64,000 nucleotides of DNA from Ruminococcaceae bacterium BL-6 (GCA_902810075.1 LR778135.1:3348001-3412000); one strand, 5' to 3'. Shown: positions 34,552-44,951, numbered from the stretch's first letter. Numbers and translations are program-made. The notes: generated from the sequence alone by a model not told the origin.

Positions 34552-36759
34552 TTATTCTCTGCGCTTGTTCAGGTTCGGGCGGAATCCGTTGCTGGCGCGG
34601 CGGTCGTCGCGGCGGGGAGCCGGGCGGCGGGGCGCATCCGAAATCTGGTTTTCCGGCACAAGGCCGTCCACCTCGATCAGCGCATCGCGCCGCGAAAGGT
34701 TCAGGCGGCCTTTGTCGTCGATCTCCAGCACCTTGACCATCACTTCGTCGCCCACGTTCACAACGTCGGTGACCTTTTCGGTCCGCTTCACGTCGAGCCG
34801 CGAAATATGGACAAGACCCTCCTTGCCGGGGGCGATCTCCACAAACGCGCCGAAATCCATGATGCGGGTCACCTTCCCGTTATAAATGGCGCCCGGCTCG
34901 GGGTCGTTCACAATCGTGTCGATGATGGTCATCGCACGGCGGCAGTTTTCTTCGTCAATGCCGGAAACAAACACGTGCCCGTCTTCCTCGACATCCACCT
35001 TCACGCCGCATTCCGCGCAGATTTTCTGGATCACCTTCCCGCCGGAGCCGATCACCTCGCGGATCTTTTCGACGGGGATCACGGTGGACATCATCTTCGG
35101 CGCATACCGGGAAAGGTGCGGGCGCGGCGCCGGAATCCGCTTGAGGATCACCTCATTCAGGATATAATTGCGCGCCTCGTGCGTTTTGTGAAGCGCATCC
35201 CGGATCATTTCGGGGGTCAGGCCGCTGATCTTCAGATCCATCTGAATCGCGGTGATCCCCTCGCGCGTTCCGGCGACCTTGAAGTCCATATCGCCGAAGA
35301 AGTCCTCCACCCCCTGAATGTCCACCATGGTCATCCAGCGGTCCCCTTCGGTGATCAGCCCGCAGGAAATCCCCGCGACCGGGGCCTTGATCGGCACGCC
35401 CGCATCCATCAGCGCCAGCGTGCTGCCGCAGACGGAGCCCTGGGACGTGGAGCCGTTCGACGAAAGCACCTCGGAAACAAGGCGCAGCGCATAGGGGAAT
35501 TCCTCCACCGGAGGAATCACCGGCAGCAAAGCGCGCTCCGCGAGGGCTCCGTGGCCGATCTCGCGGCGGCCCGGGCCGCGGCTCGGTTTCGTTTCGCCCA
35601 CCGAATAAGATGGGAAGTTGTACTGGTGCATGTACCGCTTGTATTCCTCGCCGTCGATGCCGTCCAGCATCTGGCGGTCGCTGACCGGGCCGAGGGTCGC
35701 GATGGTGAGCACCTGGGTCTGGCCGCGCGTGAACAGGCCGGAGCCGTGGACGCGCGGAATCACGCCGACCTCCGCCGCAAGCGGGCGGATCTCATCCATC
35801 TTCCGCCCGTCCACGCGCTTCTGCTCGTCGAGCAGCCAGCGGCGCACCACATACCGCTGGGTCTTGTACATGCAGTCGTTGATCTTCGACTCGCTGCCGG
35901 GGTAAATCTCGTCAAATTTTTCGTGGACCTTCTCATAAACCGGCTTCATCCGCGCGTCGCGCTCGGTTTTGTCGTCGGTGTCGAGCGCCTCGCGGACATC
36001 CTCGAGCGCGAACGACCGGATGTCCGTCAGCATCTCATAGGACGGGCCGTCGCTCGGGTAGATGAATTTTTCCCTGCCGATCTCGCGCTGCATGCTTTTG
36101 ATGAGCTCGATGATCGGCTGATTCGCCTGGTGGCCGGCCATGATGCCTTCAAACATCACTTCGTCGCTCACCTGATCCGCGCCGGCCTCAATCATCGCGA
36201 TGCGGGAATCGGTGGAAGCGACCGTAACGGCCATTTTGGAGACTTTTCGCTGGGCTTCATTGGGATTGATGACGAATTCTCCGTCCACATAGCCCACGGA
36301 AACGCCGGAAATCGGCCCTTTCCACGGGATGTCGGAAATCGTCAGCGCAGCAGAGGTGCCAACCATTGCGGCGATTTCGGGCGGGCAGTCCGGATCCACG
36401 GACATCACCGTGCACACGACCGAAACGTCGTTGCGCATATCCTTCGGGAACAGCGGGCGGATCGGGCGGTCGATCATGCGGGAGGCGAGGATCGCCTTGT
36501 CGGACGGGCGGCCTTCCCGTTTCAGGAAGGAGCCGGGGATTTTCCCCACCGCGTAAAGCTTTTCCTCGAAATCCACGGAGAGCGGAAAGAAATCGACCCC
36601 CTCGCGCGGTTTGTCCGAAGCGGTCACCGCGACGTGCACGGTGGTTTCTCCGTAGCGCACAAGGCATTCTCCGTTTGCAAGCTGTGCCATTTTACCGGTT
36701 TCCAGTTTCAGCGGGCGGCCGGCAAAATCTGTCTCGAACTCTCTGAATTTTTCAAACAT
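34552..36759 (-). CDS. pnp: Polynucleotide phosphorylase
   Basis: Phosphorolytic 3'-5' exoribonuclease. Two RNase PH-like domains: the first in residues about 10-145 (LANGECLVRYGETTVHVAVTASDKPREGVDFFPLSVDFEEKLYAVGKIPGSFLKREGRPSDKAILASRMIDRPIRPLFP) and the second about 315-540 (GSGLFTRGQTQVLTIATLGP), separated by a helical domain; then a KH domain (VIPVEKIREVIGSGGKVIQKI, about 555-600) and an S1 domain (IYNGKVTRIMDFGAFVEIAPGKEGLVHIS, about 620-690) and a basic tail. 735 residues, complete. GGAGGG precedes the ATG. Downstream of rpsO, as in most bacteria. Confidence 0.97.
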   Translation of the reverse strand: MFEKFREFETDFAGRPLKLETGKMAQLANGECLVRYGETTVHVAVTASDKPREGVDFFPLSVDFEEKLYAVGKIPGSFLKREGRPSDKAILASRMIDRPIRPLFPKDMRNDVSVVCTVMSVDPDCPPEIAAMVGTSAALTISDIPWKGPISGVSVGYVDGEFVINPNEAQRKVSKMAVTVASTDSRIAMIEAGADQVSDEVMFEGIMAGHQANQPIIELIKSMQREIGREKFIYPSDGPSYEMLTDIRSFALEDVREALDTDDKTERDARMKPVYEKVHEKFDEIYPGSESKINDCMYKTQRYVVRRWLLDEQKRVDGRKMDEIRPLAAEVGVIPRVHGSGLFTRGQTQVLTIATLGPVSDRQMLDGIDGEEYKRYMHQYNFPSYSVGETKPSRGPGRREIGHGALAERALLPVIPPVEEFPYALRLVSEVLSSNGSTSQGSVCGSTLALMDAGVPIKAPVAGISCGLITEGDRWMTMVDIQGVEDFFGDMDFKVAGTREGITAIQMDLKISGLTPEMIRDALHKTHEARNYILNEVILKRIPAPRPHLSRYAPKMMSTVIPVEKIREVIGSGGKVIQKICAECGVKVDVEEDGHVFVSGIDEENCRRAMTIIDTIVNDPEPGAIYNGKVTRIMDFGAFVEIAPGKEGLVHISRLDVKRTEKVTDVVNVGDEVMVKVLEIDDKGRLNLSRRDALIEVDGLVPENQISDAPRRPAPRRDDRRASNGFRPNLNKRRE

Positions 36760-36840
36760 TCTCGTCCCTCCATTTTTCTAAACAGGAGGCAACATGGTTT
36801 TTAGCAATAAAACCAGCACCCACGTTTTTCCGTGGGATTG

Positions 36841-36977
36841 AACCTTGTTTGAACAAAGGGCGGCGGATCTTCGGGATAAAATTGCAAGGGAAACAACGCG
36901 GGGGAATTTTTCGATGGGATACGGATTCGCAATCATAAGCGGAATGCCGCAGTTCCCCGATGGTTCAAACGAGACCT
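36841..36977. mobile_element. MITE-like dispersed element between rpsO and pnp
   Basis: Ends carry imperfect inverted repeats: CCTTGTTTGAAC at about 36843-36854 and GGTTCAAACGAGACCT at 36962-36977. About 135 bases, no gene. The right end is related to the repeats at 6901, 45563 and 57573; the internal GGAATTCCGCTTATG-like block (36923-36949) recurs at 46527-46553 and 50748-50773. The 344-base gap 36760-37103 also contains the rpsO terminator. Confidence 0.5.
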
Positions 36978-37063
36978 GGGTGTTCGTTTCACTGCTAAAA
37001 CCGTGAAGACCCCTGCAAAATGCAGAAATATCAAACTGAAAAGCCGTGTGAAATAAACGGAAA

Positions 37064-37089
37064 GGCAGACAGCCTGAAAGCCGTCTGCC
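37064..37089 (-). terminator. Terminator downstream of rpsO
   Basis: GGCAGAC pairs with GTCTGCC, extended by an inner GGCT/AGCC; TTTCCGTTTATTT follows on the minus strand. The T-run is imperfect, so partial read-through into pnp is possible. Confidence 0.6.
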
Positions 37090-37103
37090 CAAACAGCGCG
37101 TGA

Positions 37104-37367
37104 TTATTTCCGGATGCCGAGCTTGGAGATAACGGCACGGTACCGCTCAATATCCGTGTTAGCCAGATATTTCAGCAGATTTCTTCTCTGCCCGACCATT
37201 TTCAGAAGGCCGCGGCGCGAATGATGGTCTTTGTTGTGGGTCTTCAGATGCTCGGTCAGATCATTGATCCGCCTGGTGAGAATGGCGACCTGTACCTCGG
37301 CGGACCCGGTGTCTCCTTCATGCAGGGCGTACTCCTTGATAATTGCGGTTTTTTCCTCTTTTAACAT
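37104..37367 (-). CDS. rpsO: 30S ribosomal protein S15
   Basis: Binds 16S rRNA in the 30S platform. Sequence [87 protein letters not shown] is diagnostic; 87 residues. ATG at 37367 is chosen over the longer frame because AAAGGTGG lies just upstream. Own promoter overlapping the end of ribF. Confidence 0.98.
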   Translation of the reverse strand: MLKEEKTAIIKEYALHEGDTGSAEVQVAILTRRINDLTEHLKTHNKDHHSRRGLLKMVGQRRNLLKYLANTDIERYRAVISKLGIRK

Positions 37368-37494
37368 ATTTGTTCCACCTTTTCTTCCGCAGTTCTGCTG
37401 CGGATTCTGATTTGCCCTCATTCGCAGAAAAGGCCGGTGAATTCCCCTCTGGGGTTTGCTCCGTTTTCCGGGAAAGGGGCGGAATTTAAAAATT

Positions 37495-37523
37495 ATTATA
37501 TCATAGCATCCTGATTTTGTAAA
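37495..37523 (-). promoter_or_regulatory. Promoter of rpsO
   Basis: Minus strand TTTACA (37518-37523), 17-base spacer, TATAAT (37495-37500), overlapping the last codons of ribF. The leader of about 120 bases contains a CCGCCCC/GGGG-type hairpin and could hold an S15 autoregulatory site. Confidence 0.7.
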
Positions 37524-38437
37524 TAGGGTTCCGCGGCGGTCCGCGCGGTTTCCGCATCGCGCAGGATCGCCGCCTTCATCTCGTCCAGGCCGCCGAATTT
37601 CCGCTCGGGCCGCAGGAAGCGGAGCAGGTCCACGAGGACCCTTTTCCCATAGAGATCGCCCGACCAGTCGAGGATCATGGTTTCGGCCAGAATCCCGTCG
37701 TATTTCACGGTGGGGCGGATCCCCACGTTCGTCACGCCGATCCGGCGCGCCCCGCCCGGCAGCGTTACGGCGGATGCGTACACGCCGAACCGGGGCCGCA
37801 CGAAATTTTCCGGCAGCCGCTGATTGACGGTCGGCGTGCCGAGGCGGCGGCCGAGGCGGCGGCCGTGCGCCACCTCAAAATCAAAGCCGAACGGCCGGCC
37901 AAGCAGAACGGCGGCCTTTTCCGCATCCCCTTCGGCGATCAGGCGGCGGATGCGCGTCGAGCTCACCGGCTCGCCGCCGACCAGAACCGCGGGCGCGACG
38001 CGCACCTCGATGCCGAGCCCGGCGCAAAGGCGGGTCAGCTCGGCGCTGTCGGCCCGGCCGCCCTCGCCGAACCGGAAATTGAAGCCGCAGCTCACCATAC
38101 GGGCGCGGAAGACGCCGCACAGCACCTTTTCCACAAATTCCCGCGCGCTCATATGCCAGACTTCCTCAAACCGCGGCATGTAGACACATTCCACCCCGAG
38201 ACCTTCCAGAAGCTCCGTCTTGCGCCGGTTTGTCGCGAGAAGCGGCGCGCCGCGCCCCTGAAGCTGCTCCAGCGGGCTGGCGTCGAACGTAAAGACGGCC
38301 GGCACAAGGCCCTTCCCGCGCTCCGAAGTCACGCCCGCGATCACCTTTTGGTGCCCGATGTGCAGCCCGTCGAAGCAGCCGAGCGCGACCGCGGTTTCCC
38401 GTTCGGAAACCGTCTTCAAATCATGATAAACCCGCAA
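37496..38437 (-). CDS. ribF: Bifunctional riboflavin kinase / FAD synthetase
   Basis: Makes FMN and FAD from riboflavin. N-terminal nucleotidyltransferase: [17 protein letters not shown] (HxGH), [16 protein letters not shown] and [26 protein letters not shown]-terminal kinase from about residue 185: [18 protein letters not shown] and [25 protein letters not shown]. 313 residues. No ATG is in frame at the expected place; a TTG at 38437, 17 bases after the truB stop, is the best start. Confidence 0.93.
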   Translation of the reverse strand: MRVYHDLKTVSERETAVALGCFDGLHIGHQKVIAGVTSERGKGLVPAVFTFDASPLEQLQGRGAPLLATNRRKTELLEGLGVECVYMPRFEEVWHMSAREFVEKVLCGVFRARMVSCGFNFRFGEGGRADSAELTRLCAGLGIEVRVAPAVLVGGEPVSSTRIRRLIAEGDAEKAAVLLGRPFGFDFEVAHGRRLGRRLGTPTVNQRLPENFVRPRFGVYASAVTLPGGARRIGVTNVGIRPTVKYDGILAETMILDWSGDLYGKRVLVDLLRFLRPERKFGGLDEMKAAILRDAETARTAAEPYLQNQDAMI

Positions 38438-38454
38438 ATCCCATCACAACCCTT

Positions 38455-39369
38455 TCAAGCGGTGCCTTTTTCCCCGAACAATTTCAAAATCACAAGCTCC
38501 TGCTTTTCCAGATCGACCGCGCCAAGACCCAGGAACCTCTTTTCCCGGGAGAGGACGCGGAACCTGCTCCCCTGCTGAGAGAGCCGGGGATGCGGGGGGA
38601 GGCGGTCCAGCGCAAGAGGCCCGCCGTTCAGGAACCGGGCCGCCTGCGCGCCGCTGACTTCCACCGACGGGTCGGAAAGGAACAGCCGCTCGACGGGCAG
38701 AAGGCGGGAAGAAAGCTCCGCCGCCGAAAGCGACCGGGCCTTTTCCAGCGTCACCGCGTCGGAAAGCGCAAATCCCGCGGCGCGCGTGCGCCGCAGCCCG
38801 GTCATCATCCCGAAGCTGCCGAGCGCCTCGCCCAAATCGCTGCACAGGGTGCGGATGTAGGTGCCCCCGGAGCATTCCACCAGAAGGCCGCCCCGGCGCG
38901 AAGCCTCGTCGTACCGCAGGAGCTCCAGCCGGAAAATGGTGACGGGCCGCTTTTCGCGCTCGACCTCGATCCCCTTTCTGGCCAGCTCGTACAGCCGGCG
39001 GCCGTTTTTGCGCACCGCCGAATACATGGGCGGAGTTTGGAAGATCCTGCCCCGGAACGCGGGCAGCGCGGCGAGGAGCCGCTCTTCAGAGACCGGCTCG
39101 CCGCTCCGCGCCGTCACCGTTCCGGTGCTGTCCTGCGTATCGGTGGCCTGTCCCAGGGCGAAATCCGCCTCATATGTTTTCCCGGTGTCGGGAAGCAGGG
39201 AGGCGGCCCTGGTGGCCCTGCCCAAAAGCAGCGGCAGAACGCCGGTCGCCATGGGGTCCAGCGTGCCGGTGTGGCCGATCTTTTTCTCCCCGCTCAGGCG
39301 GCGCATCGCCGCCACCACGTCGAACGAGGTGCAGCCCTGCGGCTTGTCCACGACAATGATTCCATCCAT
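38455..39369 (-). CDS. truB: tRNA pseudouridine-55 synthase
   Basis: Converts U55 in the T loop of tRNAs to pseudouridine. IIVVDKPQGCTSFDVVAAMRR, the catalytic Asp in KIGHTGTLDPMATGVLPLLLG, KTYEADFALGQATDTQDSTGTV and CSGGTYIRTLCSDLGEALGSFG. 304 residues. Lies between the nrnA-like gene and ribF with 7- and 17-base gaps. Confidence 0.96.
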   Translation of the reverse strand: MDGIIVVDKPQGCTSFDVVAAMRRLSGEKKIGHTGTLDPMATGVLPLLLGRATRAASLLPDTGKTYEADFALGQATDTQDSTGTVTARSGEPVSEERLLAALPAFRGRIFQTPPMYSAVRKNGRRLYELARKGIEVEREKRPVTIFRLELLRYDEASRRGGLLVECSGGTYIRTLCSDLGEALGSFGMMTGLRRTRAAGFALSDAVTLEKARSLSAAELSSRLLPVERLFLSDPSVEVSGAQAARFLNGGPLALDRLPPHPRLSQQGSRFRVLSREKRFLGLGAVDLEKQELVILKLFGEKGTA

Positions 39370-39376
39370 CGCGCCC

Positions 39377-40348
39377 TCACCGCTCGCCCAGGTTCTTCAG
39401 GTATTCGCCGACCGCGACGAGGATTTTCGCTTTCGCCTGTTCCATCGGCTCGTCGATGGTGCATCCGGCCGCAGCCGTATGCCCGCCGCCGGCGAATTTC
39501 ATGCAGATCGCCGCCGCATCCACGGGCGGAAGCGTGCGCAGGGAGATCTTGTACCCCCCCGTCTTCTTTTCCCGCATCGTGACGCCGACATCGACGCCCT
39601 CCACCTGGCGCGGGATCGACGAAAGGCCCTCTAGGTCGCCCTCGTCCGCGCCGGATTTCTCGATCATGGCGCGGCTGATCACGACGACCGCGCACCGGTC
39701 GCCGAAATGGAATTCTATGGAATCCAGCACGCTCCGCTCCATCTCGAGCCTGGCGCGGCTCTTGGTGTCGAACATCCTGCGGTTAATCTCCGCAAAATCG
39801 ACGTCCAGCTTCATCACGCGGGATGCGATCTCATGCGTGCGGGCCGTGGTGTTGGAATAGCGGAAGCACCCGGTGTCCGTGGTGATCCCCGTGTAAACCG
39901 CGCGGGCCGAAACGGCGTCGAGCCCGGCGCCGAGCCTGGAAATGATCTCGTAGATGATCTCGCATGTGGCCGCGGCGCCGCTGTCCACATAGGTGGCGGC
40001 GGCGAACGGCTGGTGCGAGCCGTGGTGGTCGATGCACAGGTCTATTTTCCCGGCGTATTTCGCCGCGAATTCCGCCCCCAGCAGTTTGATGTCGGCGACG
40101 TCCACGCTCACGACGAAGCCGGGGCGGAACCTCTGCGGCTCCAGCCCCTCAAACAGGAAATCGTATTTCTGGGAGATCCCGTCCGCACAGCGGCAGACGG
40201 CTTTTTTGCCCATCTTCTGCAAAGCGCGGCAGAGCGCCGCCGCCGAGCCCAGCGTGTCCCCGTCCGGGTAATGGTGGCTCAGGATCTCGATGTCGTCGGC
40301 GGCCCGCAGGATCCCGACCGCCCGGTCAAGACTAATGTTCATTGTCAT
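39377..40348 (-). CDS. DHH-family phosphoesterase, NrnA-like
   Basis: Probable nano-RNase / pAp phosphatase. DHH domain: ILSHHYPDGDTLGSAAALCRAL (metal site), VVSVDVAD and CIDHHGSH; C-terminal DHHA1 domain ending in KFAGGGHTAAAGCTID. 323 residues, as in Bacillus NrnA. The start overlaps the rbfA stop region by 17 bases. Its place between rbfA and truB is common in Clostridia. Confidence 0.92.
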   Translation of the reverse strand: MTMNISLDRAVGILRAADDIEILSHHYPDGDTLGSAAALCRALQKMGKKAVCRCADGISQKYDFLFEGLEPQRFRPGFVVSVDVADIKLLGAEFAAKYAGKIDLCIDHHGSHQPFAAATYVDSGAAATCEIIYEIISRLGAGLDAVSARAVYTGITTDTGCFRYSNTTARTHEIASRVMKLDVDFAEINRRMFDTKSRARLEMERSVLDSIEFHFGDRCAVVVISRAMIEKSGADEGDLEGLSSIPRQVEGVDVGVTMREKKTGGYKISLRTLPPVDAAAICMKFAGGGHTAAAGCTIDEPMEQAKAKILVAVGEYLKNLGER

Positions 40349-40691
40349 CCCTGTCTTTCAGATCGGAAATCAGCCTGGAAATATTGGCGCTGTATTCGAT
40401 GGAATCGGTCGCGCGGAACAGCATTTCCGGCACATGGCGCAGCCTCAGCCGCGTCCCGAGCTCGTGGCGGATGAACCCGCCCGCGGATTTCAGCCCCGCC
40501 ACAGCCGTTTTCGCCTGTTCCAGCCCGCCCATGGCGCTGACGTAGACCGTGCAGTACGAAAGGTCGTTCGTCACCTCCACCCGCACGATGCTGATGAGGC
40601 CCTGGACGCGGGGATCCTTCAGCTCGCGGAAAATCGCGCTCAGCTCCCGCCGGATGTCTTCGGTGACACGTCCCATTTTATGGCTTGGCAT
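40332..40691 (-). CDS. rbfA: Ribosome-binding factor A
   Basis: Late 30S maturation factor with a KH-like fold. RVTEDIRRELSAIFRELKDPRVQGLISIVRVEVTNDLSYCTVYVSAMG and GFIRHELGTRLRLRHVPEMLFRATDSIEYSANIS are characteristic. 119 residues. Begins one base after the infB stop. Confidence 0.95.
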   Translation of the reverse strand: MPSHKMGRVTEDIRRELSAIFRELKDPRVQGLISIVRVEVTNDLSYCTVYVSAMGGLEQAKTAVAGLKSAGGFIRHELGTRLRLRHVPEMLFRATDSIEYSANISRLISDLKDRDDNEH

Positions 40692-40692
40692 T

Positions 40693-43167
40693 TTATTCCT
40701 CCTGGTATTCCTCCATCACAAAGGCCTCGAGGATATCTCCCGCCTTCACGTCGTTGAAGCGTTCGAGGCCGATGCCGCAGTCGTAGCCTTCGGCGACCTC
40801 CTTCACGTCATCCTTGAACCGGCGAAGGGAGGCGATCTTATCCTCCGCGGCCACGATCCCGTCGCGCACGACGCGGACCTGGGCGGCGCGGGTGATCTTG
40901 CCGCTCGTCACATGCGCGCCGACGATGGTGCCGACATTCGAAATCTTATAAATCTCGCGGGCCTCGGCGCGGCCGAGCGCAACCTCGCGGTATTTCGGGG
41001 CGAGCATGCCCTTCATGGCGGACTGGATCTCTTCGATGCATTCATAGATTACGCGGTACAGGCGCATTTCCACGCCGTCGCGCTTGGCGTTTTCGGCGGC
41101 CACGGGGTCGGGCCTGACGTTGAAGCCGACGATGATCGCGTTCGACGCGTTCGCCAGCATCACGTCGGATTCGTTGATGGCCCCGACGCCCCCGTGGATG
41201 ACATCCACGCGCACCTCGTCGTTCGAGAGCTTCTCCAGAGACTGGCGCACGGCTTCCACAGAGCCCTGAACGTCGGCCTTGACAATGACCTGAAGGGATT
41301 TCATGTCGCCCTTCTTCATCTGGTCGAACAGATTGTCCAGCGTGACCTTCGTCTGCGCGTTGAACTGCTCCTCTTTCTGCTCCGCGGAGCGCTGGGCGAC
41401 CAGCTCGCGGGCAAGGCGCTCGTCGGAGACGGCGTTCAAGACGTCGCCGCCCATCGGCACGTCATCCAGCCCGGTGATCTCCACCGGGACGGACGGGCCC
41501 GCGGCATCCACGCGCCGGCCGTTTTCATCCGCCATCGCGCGCACGCGGCCCACCGTGGCGCCCGCCACGATGGTGTCGCCGACGCGCAGGGTCCCGTTCT
41601 GCACCAGAACGGTCGCGATCGGTCCGCGGCCCTTGTCGAGCCGGGCCTCGATGACGGTCCCTTTGGCCGGGCGGTCGGGGTTCGCCTTTAACTCCTTCAT
41701 ATCCGCAACCAGAGTAATCATCTCGAGCAGCTCGGGAATCCCCTCTTTCGTCTTTGCGGAAAGCGGGACGCACGGAGTCTCCCCGCCCCATTCTTCCGGC
41801 ACGAGCCCGTATTCGGTGAGCTGCTTTTTGACATAATCCGGGTTCGCCCCCGGCTTATCCATTTTGTTGATGGCCACGATGATCGAAACGTTCGCCGCCT
41901 TCGCATGGTTGATCGCCTCGACGGTCTGGGGCATCACGCCGTCGTCCGCCGCGACGACGAGCACGGCGATATCCGTCACCTGGGCGCCGCGGGCGCGCAT
42001 GGTGGTGAACGCCTCGTGCCCGGGGGTGTCGAGGAACGTGACGTCGCGGTCCTGCACCCTGACGCGGTAGGCGCCGATGTGCTGGGTGATGCCGCCGGCC
42101 TCTGTGGAGGTGACGTCCGCGTGGCGGATCGCGTCGAGCAGGGATGTCTTTCCGTGGTCGACGTGCCCCATGACGACCACGACCGGCGCGCGGGGAACCA
42201 GATTGTCGTCCTTGTCCTCGCTGTCGTCGATGATCCGGTCCTCGATGGTGACGACGACCTCTTTCTCCGCCTTCGCGTGGAATTCCATCGCGACAAGCGC
42301 CGCGGTGTCGAAGTCGATCGTGTCGTTCACGGTGGCGAACACGCCCATCGCCATCAGCTTCTTGATGACCTCGGCGGCGGTGGCCTTCAGGCGCATCGCA
42401 AATTCCCCGACGGTGATCTCTTCCGGGATCGTGACGGTCATATGCTTCTGCTTGCGTTCCAGCGCGATGCGGCGCAGGCGCTCGCCCTCGGTCTCCCGGC
42501 GGGCGTTGCGCGGGCGGCCGCGGTACCTTGAGCTGCGCTGGGTCAGCTTCTGCTTGTGCACGATGTTGTCCGTCTTCACCTTTTCGGAAGCGAGGCGGTC
42601 GTACTTTTCGTTGTAGCGGTCCATATTGACGTTGGAAGTCCGCGTATCCACGATCCTTCCCTGCGGCTTTCTCACCGCGCCGTCCCCGTTCTGGCCCTGG
42701 CTCTGCTGCTGCGCGGGCCTCTGCCCCTGGCGCTGCACGGGCGGCCTCTGCTGCGCGCGCGGCGCTTTTTCGCCGGGCTTCTTCTGCCCCGAAACCGGGG
42801 TGATCTTCCCCGGCTTCACGGCCTTGCGCGGCTGGTTCTGCCGGGCGGCGGGCTGCTTTTGCGCGGATGGCGCGGATTTGGGCGCTCCATCCTGCGCGTG
42901 CTTTTCTCCCTGCGTATGCTTCTCCTCTTTTGCGTGCGCGGGCTGCTGCTCGCGCACGCGCGGTGCGTTGTCCGCGAAATAGGCATCCAGATTTTCAAAG
43001 CTGTGCTTCTGGGTAAAGCTTTCAAAAACGATATCCAGTTCCTTTTCCGTCAGCGCGGTCATATGTTTCTTTGTCTCGTTGCAGTATTTCTGCAGCAGAT
43101 CGATGATCACCTTGTTCGGCACGTTCAGATCCTTTGCAACCTCATGGACCCTGTACTTTATCATCAT
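40693..43167 (-). CDS. infB: Translation initiation factor IF-2
   Basis: GTPase that positions initiator tRNA on the 30S subunit. N-terminal helical domain ([24 protein letters not shown]), a Pro/Gln/Lys-rich disordered stretch, IF2N ([28 protein letters not shown]), and the GTPase with G1 [18 protein letters not shown]3 DTPGHEAF and G4 NKMD; beta-barrel domains follow. 824 residues. The start at 43167 ([10 protein letters not shown]) follows GGGAGGG and lies one base from the ylxQ stop; the open frame extends to 43206 but that part is the end of ylxQ. Confidence 0.96.
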   Translation of the reverse strand: MMIKYRVHEVAKDLNVPNKVIIDLLQKYCNETKKHMTALTEKELDIVFESFTQKHSFENLDAYFADNAPRVREQQPAHAKEEKHTQGEKHAQDGAPKSAPSAQKQPAARQNQPRKAVKPGKITPVSGQKKPGEKAPRAQQRPPVQRQGQRPAQQQSQGQNGDGAVRKPQGRIVDTRTSNVNMDRYNEKYDRLASEKVKTDNIVHKQKLTQRSSRYRGRPRNARRETEGERLRRIALERKQKHMTVTIPEEITVGEFAMRLKATAAEVIKKLMAMGVFATVNDTIDFDTAALVAMEFHAKAEKEVVVTIEDRIIDDSEDKDDNLVPRAPVVVVMGHVDHGKTSLLDAIRHADVTSTEAGGITQHIGAYRVRVQDRDVTFLDTPGHEAFTTMRARGAQVTDIAVLVVAADDGVMPQTVEAINHAKAANVSIIVAINKMDKPGANPDYVKKQLTEYGLVPEEWGGETPCVPLSAKTKEGIPELLEMITLVADMKELKANPDRPAKGTVIEARLDKGRGPIATVLVQNGTLRVGDTIVAGATVGRVRAMADENGRRVDAAGPSVPVEITGLDDVPMGGDVLNAVSDERLARELVAQRSAEQKEEQFNAQTKVTLDNLFDQMKKGDMKSLQVIVKADVQGSVEAVRQSLEKLSNDEVRVDVIHGGVGAINESDVMLANASNAIIVGFNVRPDPVAAENAKRDGVEMRLYRVIYECIEEIQSAMKGMLAPKYREVALGRAEAREIYKISNVGTIVGAHVTSGKITRAAQVRVVRDGIVAAEDKIASLRRFKDDVKEVAEGYDCGIGLERFNDVKAGDILEAFVMEEYQEE

Positions 43168-43168
43168 A

Positions 43169-43498
43169 TCAGCATTCCCTCCCGTTTGTCTGTCCCTCTG
43201 TTCCAATCAGGCCGGCGACCGCTTTGGCAAATCCCGCGTCGTTCACCGCAACCACGCCGGCCCGCTTTCCTGTCGCGATCCCGATCTCATCCATCGGCGC
43301 CGCGATTTTGATGCAGGGAATGTCTCTCGCCCGCGCGGCGGTTTCCACCCCGCCCGCGGTCCGCGGGGAAAGATCCCTCGCAAAAAGAACCAGCTTTGTC
43401 TCGCCTTTTCGAAGAGCCTCGATCACGGCGTCGCTGCCAAAGCAAACGCGTCCCGCGCGCCTGGCAATTCCTAAAAGTGAAAGAACCCGGTCATTCAT
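43169..43498 (-). CDS. YlxQ-like L7Ae/L30e/S12e RNA-binding protein
   Basis: Small K-turn-binding-type protein of the nusA-infB operon. [51 protein letters not shown] shows the L7Ae fold. 109 residues. Its ATG overlaps the ylxR stop (ATGA). RNA target unknown. Confidence 0.9.
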   Translation of the reverse strand: MNDRVLSLLGIARRAGRVCFGSDAVIEALRKGETKLVLFARDLSPRTAGGVETAARARDIPCIKIAAPMDEIGIATGKRAGVVAVNDAGFAKAVAGLIGTEGQTNGREC

Positions 43499-43791
43499 TT
43501 TCCGATCTCCTCCTCCAAGCGGTCGTAAACCTCCGCGGGAATCTGGCAGGAGAACGCCCGTTCCAGGCGCCTGGCCTTTCTCGCCGCTCTCAAGCAGTTT
43601 ATGTCCCTGCAAACATAAGCGCCCCTCCCCGGCTTGCGTCCGGTCGGATCCAGCGAAATTTCGCCCGGGCGCACCACCCGGCCGTCTTCGTCCTTCTGAT
43701 CCGGGGCTTTCACCACGCGCACAAGCTCCTTTTTCGGTTTCATCTCTCCACAGCCTGCGCACATGCGCAGGGGAACGCGCTTTCGAACCAT
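43495..43791 (-). CDS. YlxR-family protein (DUF448)
   Basis: RNA-binding-type protein between nusA and infB; YlxR of Bacillus has been linked to RNase P. RKRVPLRMCAGCGEMKPKKELVRVV and GRKPGRGAYVCRDINCLRAARKARRLERAF hold the family motifs with the GRGAY core. 98 residues; an insert of charged residues (PDQKDEDGRVV) lies between the two halves. ATG at 43791 has GGAG upstream; a GTG two codons earlier is the alternative. Confidence 0.92.
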   Translation of the reverse strand: MVRKRVPLRMCAGCGEMKPKKELVRVVKAPDQKDEDGRVVRPGEISLDPTGRKPGRGAYVCRDINCLRAARKARRLERAFSCQIPAEVYDRLEEEIGK

Positions 43792-43843
43792 AAACACTCT
43801 CCTTTTCAGCCCCGCCGAAGGGCGGGGAGGCGAACCTTTCGTC

Positions 43844-44947
43844 TTATTCCGTTTGGCCGTCCGGCCCTTCCTCCTGCTGTCTGTTCAAAGGAGCTTCCGG
43901 CGTTTCGCCGAAAAATCCGCTTTCCGGTTTGATATCGATCTTCCATCCGGTCAGCTTCGCCGCAAGGCGGGCGTTCTGACCCTTGTTCCCGATCGCGAGC
44001 GAAAGCTGGCTGTCGGGCACGGTGACGCGGCAGGCGCGGGAACCATCCTCCGCCACCTGGACGGAAAGCACATCCGCCGGGGAAAGGGCGGACGCGACGA
44101 ATTTTGCGGGGTCCTCACTGTACTCCACGATGTCTATCTTCTCGCCGCCCAGCTCGCTGACGATGTTGGAAACCCGGGCACCGCGCGCGCCGATGCACGC
44201 GCCGACGGCGTCGACATCCGGGTTGTGGCTGAGCACGGCCAGCTTGGTGCGGGAGCCGGCCTCGCGGGAAACAGCCTTGATTTCGACGGTCCCGTCGTAA
44301 ATTTCGGGGACCTCGTTTTCAAACAGCCGCTTGACCAGATCCGGATGCGTGCGGCTGATGACGGCGCGGGGGCCCTTCTCCGTCTCTTTCACATCCACGA
44401 CGTAAACCTTGATGCGGGTGCCTTCGGCGAGCTGTTCGTTCCCCACCTGCTCGCTTTTCGGCAGCACCGCCTCGGCCTTGCCGATGCGCAGCGTAGCCGC
44501 GCCGGAGCGCGGGTCGATCCGCTCCACCAGCGCGCTCACCAGCTCCTGGTGCTTGCTCTGGAACTCCTGCAGCATCTGGCCGCGCTCGCCGTCGCGGATC
44601 CCCTGGCGTATGATGTTGCGCGCCGTCTGCGCGGCGATCCGCCCGAAATCCTTGGTGTTCAGAAGGACGCTCACCTTGTCGCCCGGCGCGGCGGCGGGGT
44701 CGATCTCGCGGGCCTTCTCAACGGAAATTTCCTTCCCGGTATTCGTCACTTCCTCGGCGACCTCTTTGCGCAGATAGACGTCAAACTGGCCGCGCGCCGC
44801 ATCCATGTTGATGACGGCGTCTTCGTTTCCGTAGCTGTTCTTGCATGCGGTCACGATCGCCTTCTTGATTTTATCCAGCATAAAATCGACCGGAATGCCC
44901 CGCTCCTTCTCCAACAGGTTCAACGCTTCAAAGACTTCGCTGTTCAT
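43844..44947 (-). CDS. nusA: Transcription termination/antitermination factor NusA
   Basis: RNA polymerase-binding factor for pausing and termination. N-terminal polymerase-binding domain (MNSEVFEALNLLEKERGIPVDFMLDKIKKAI), S1 domain (about 135-200), and two KH domains (REAGSRTKLAVLSHNPDVDAVGACIGARGARVSNIV and SLAIGNKGQNARLAAKLTGWKIDI). 367 residues: the acidic C-terminal repeats of proteobacterial NusA are absent, as usual in Firmicutes. Start at 44947 is set by GAGGAG and lies four bases after the rimP stop. Confidence 0.96.
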   Translation of the reverse strand: MNSEVFEALNLLEKERGIPVDFMLDKIKKAIVTACKNSYGNEDAVINMDAARGQFDVYLRKEVAEEVTNTGKEISVEKAREIDPAAAPGDKVSVLLNTKDFGRIAAQTARNIIRQGIRDGERGQMLQEFQSKHQELVSALVERIDPRSGAATLRIGKAEAVLPKSEQVGNEQLAEGTRIKVYVVDVKETEKGPRAVISRTHPDLVKRLFENEVPEIYDGTVEIKAVSREAGSRTKLAVLSHNPDVDAVGACIGARGARVSNIVSELGGEKIDIVEYSEDPAKFVASALSPADVLSVQVAEDGSRACRVTVPDSQLSLAIGNKGQNARLAAKLTGWKIDIKPESGFFGETPEAPLNRQQEEGPDGQTE

Positions 44948-44951
44948 CGTT

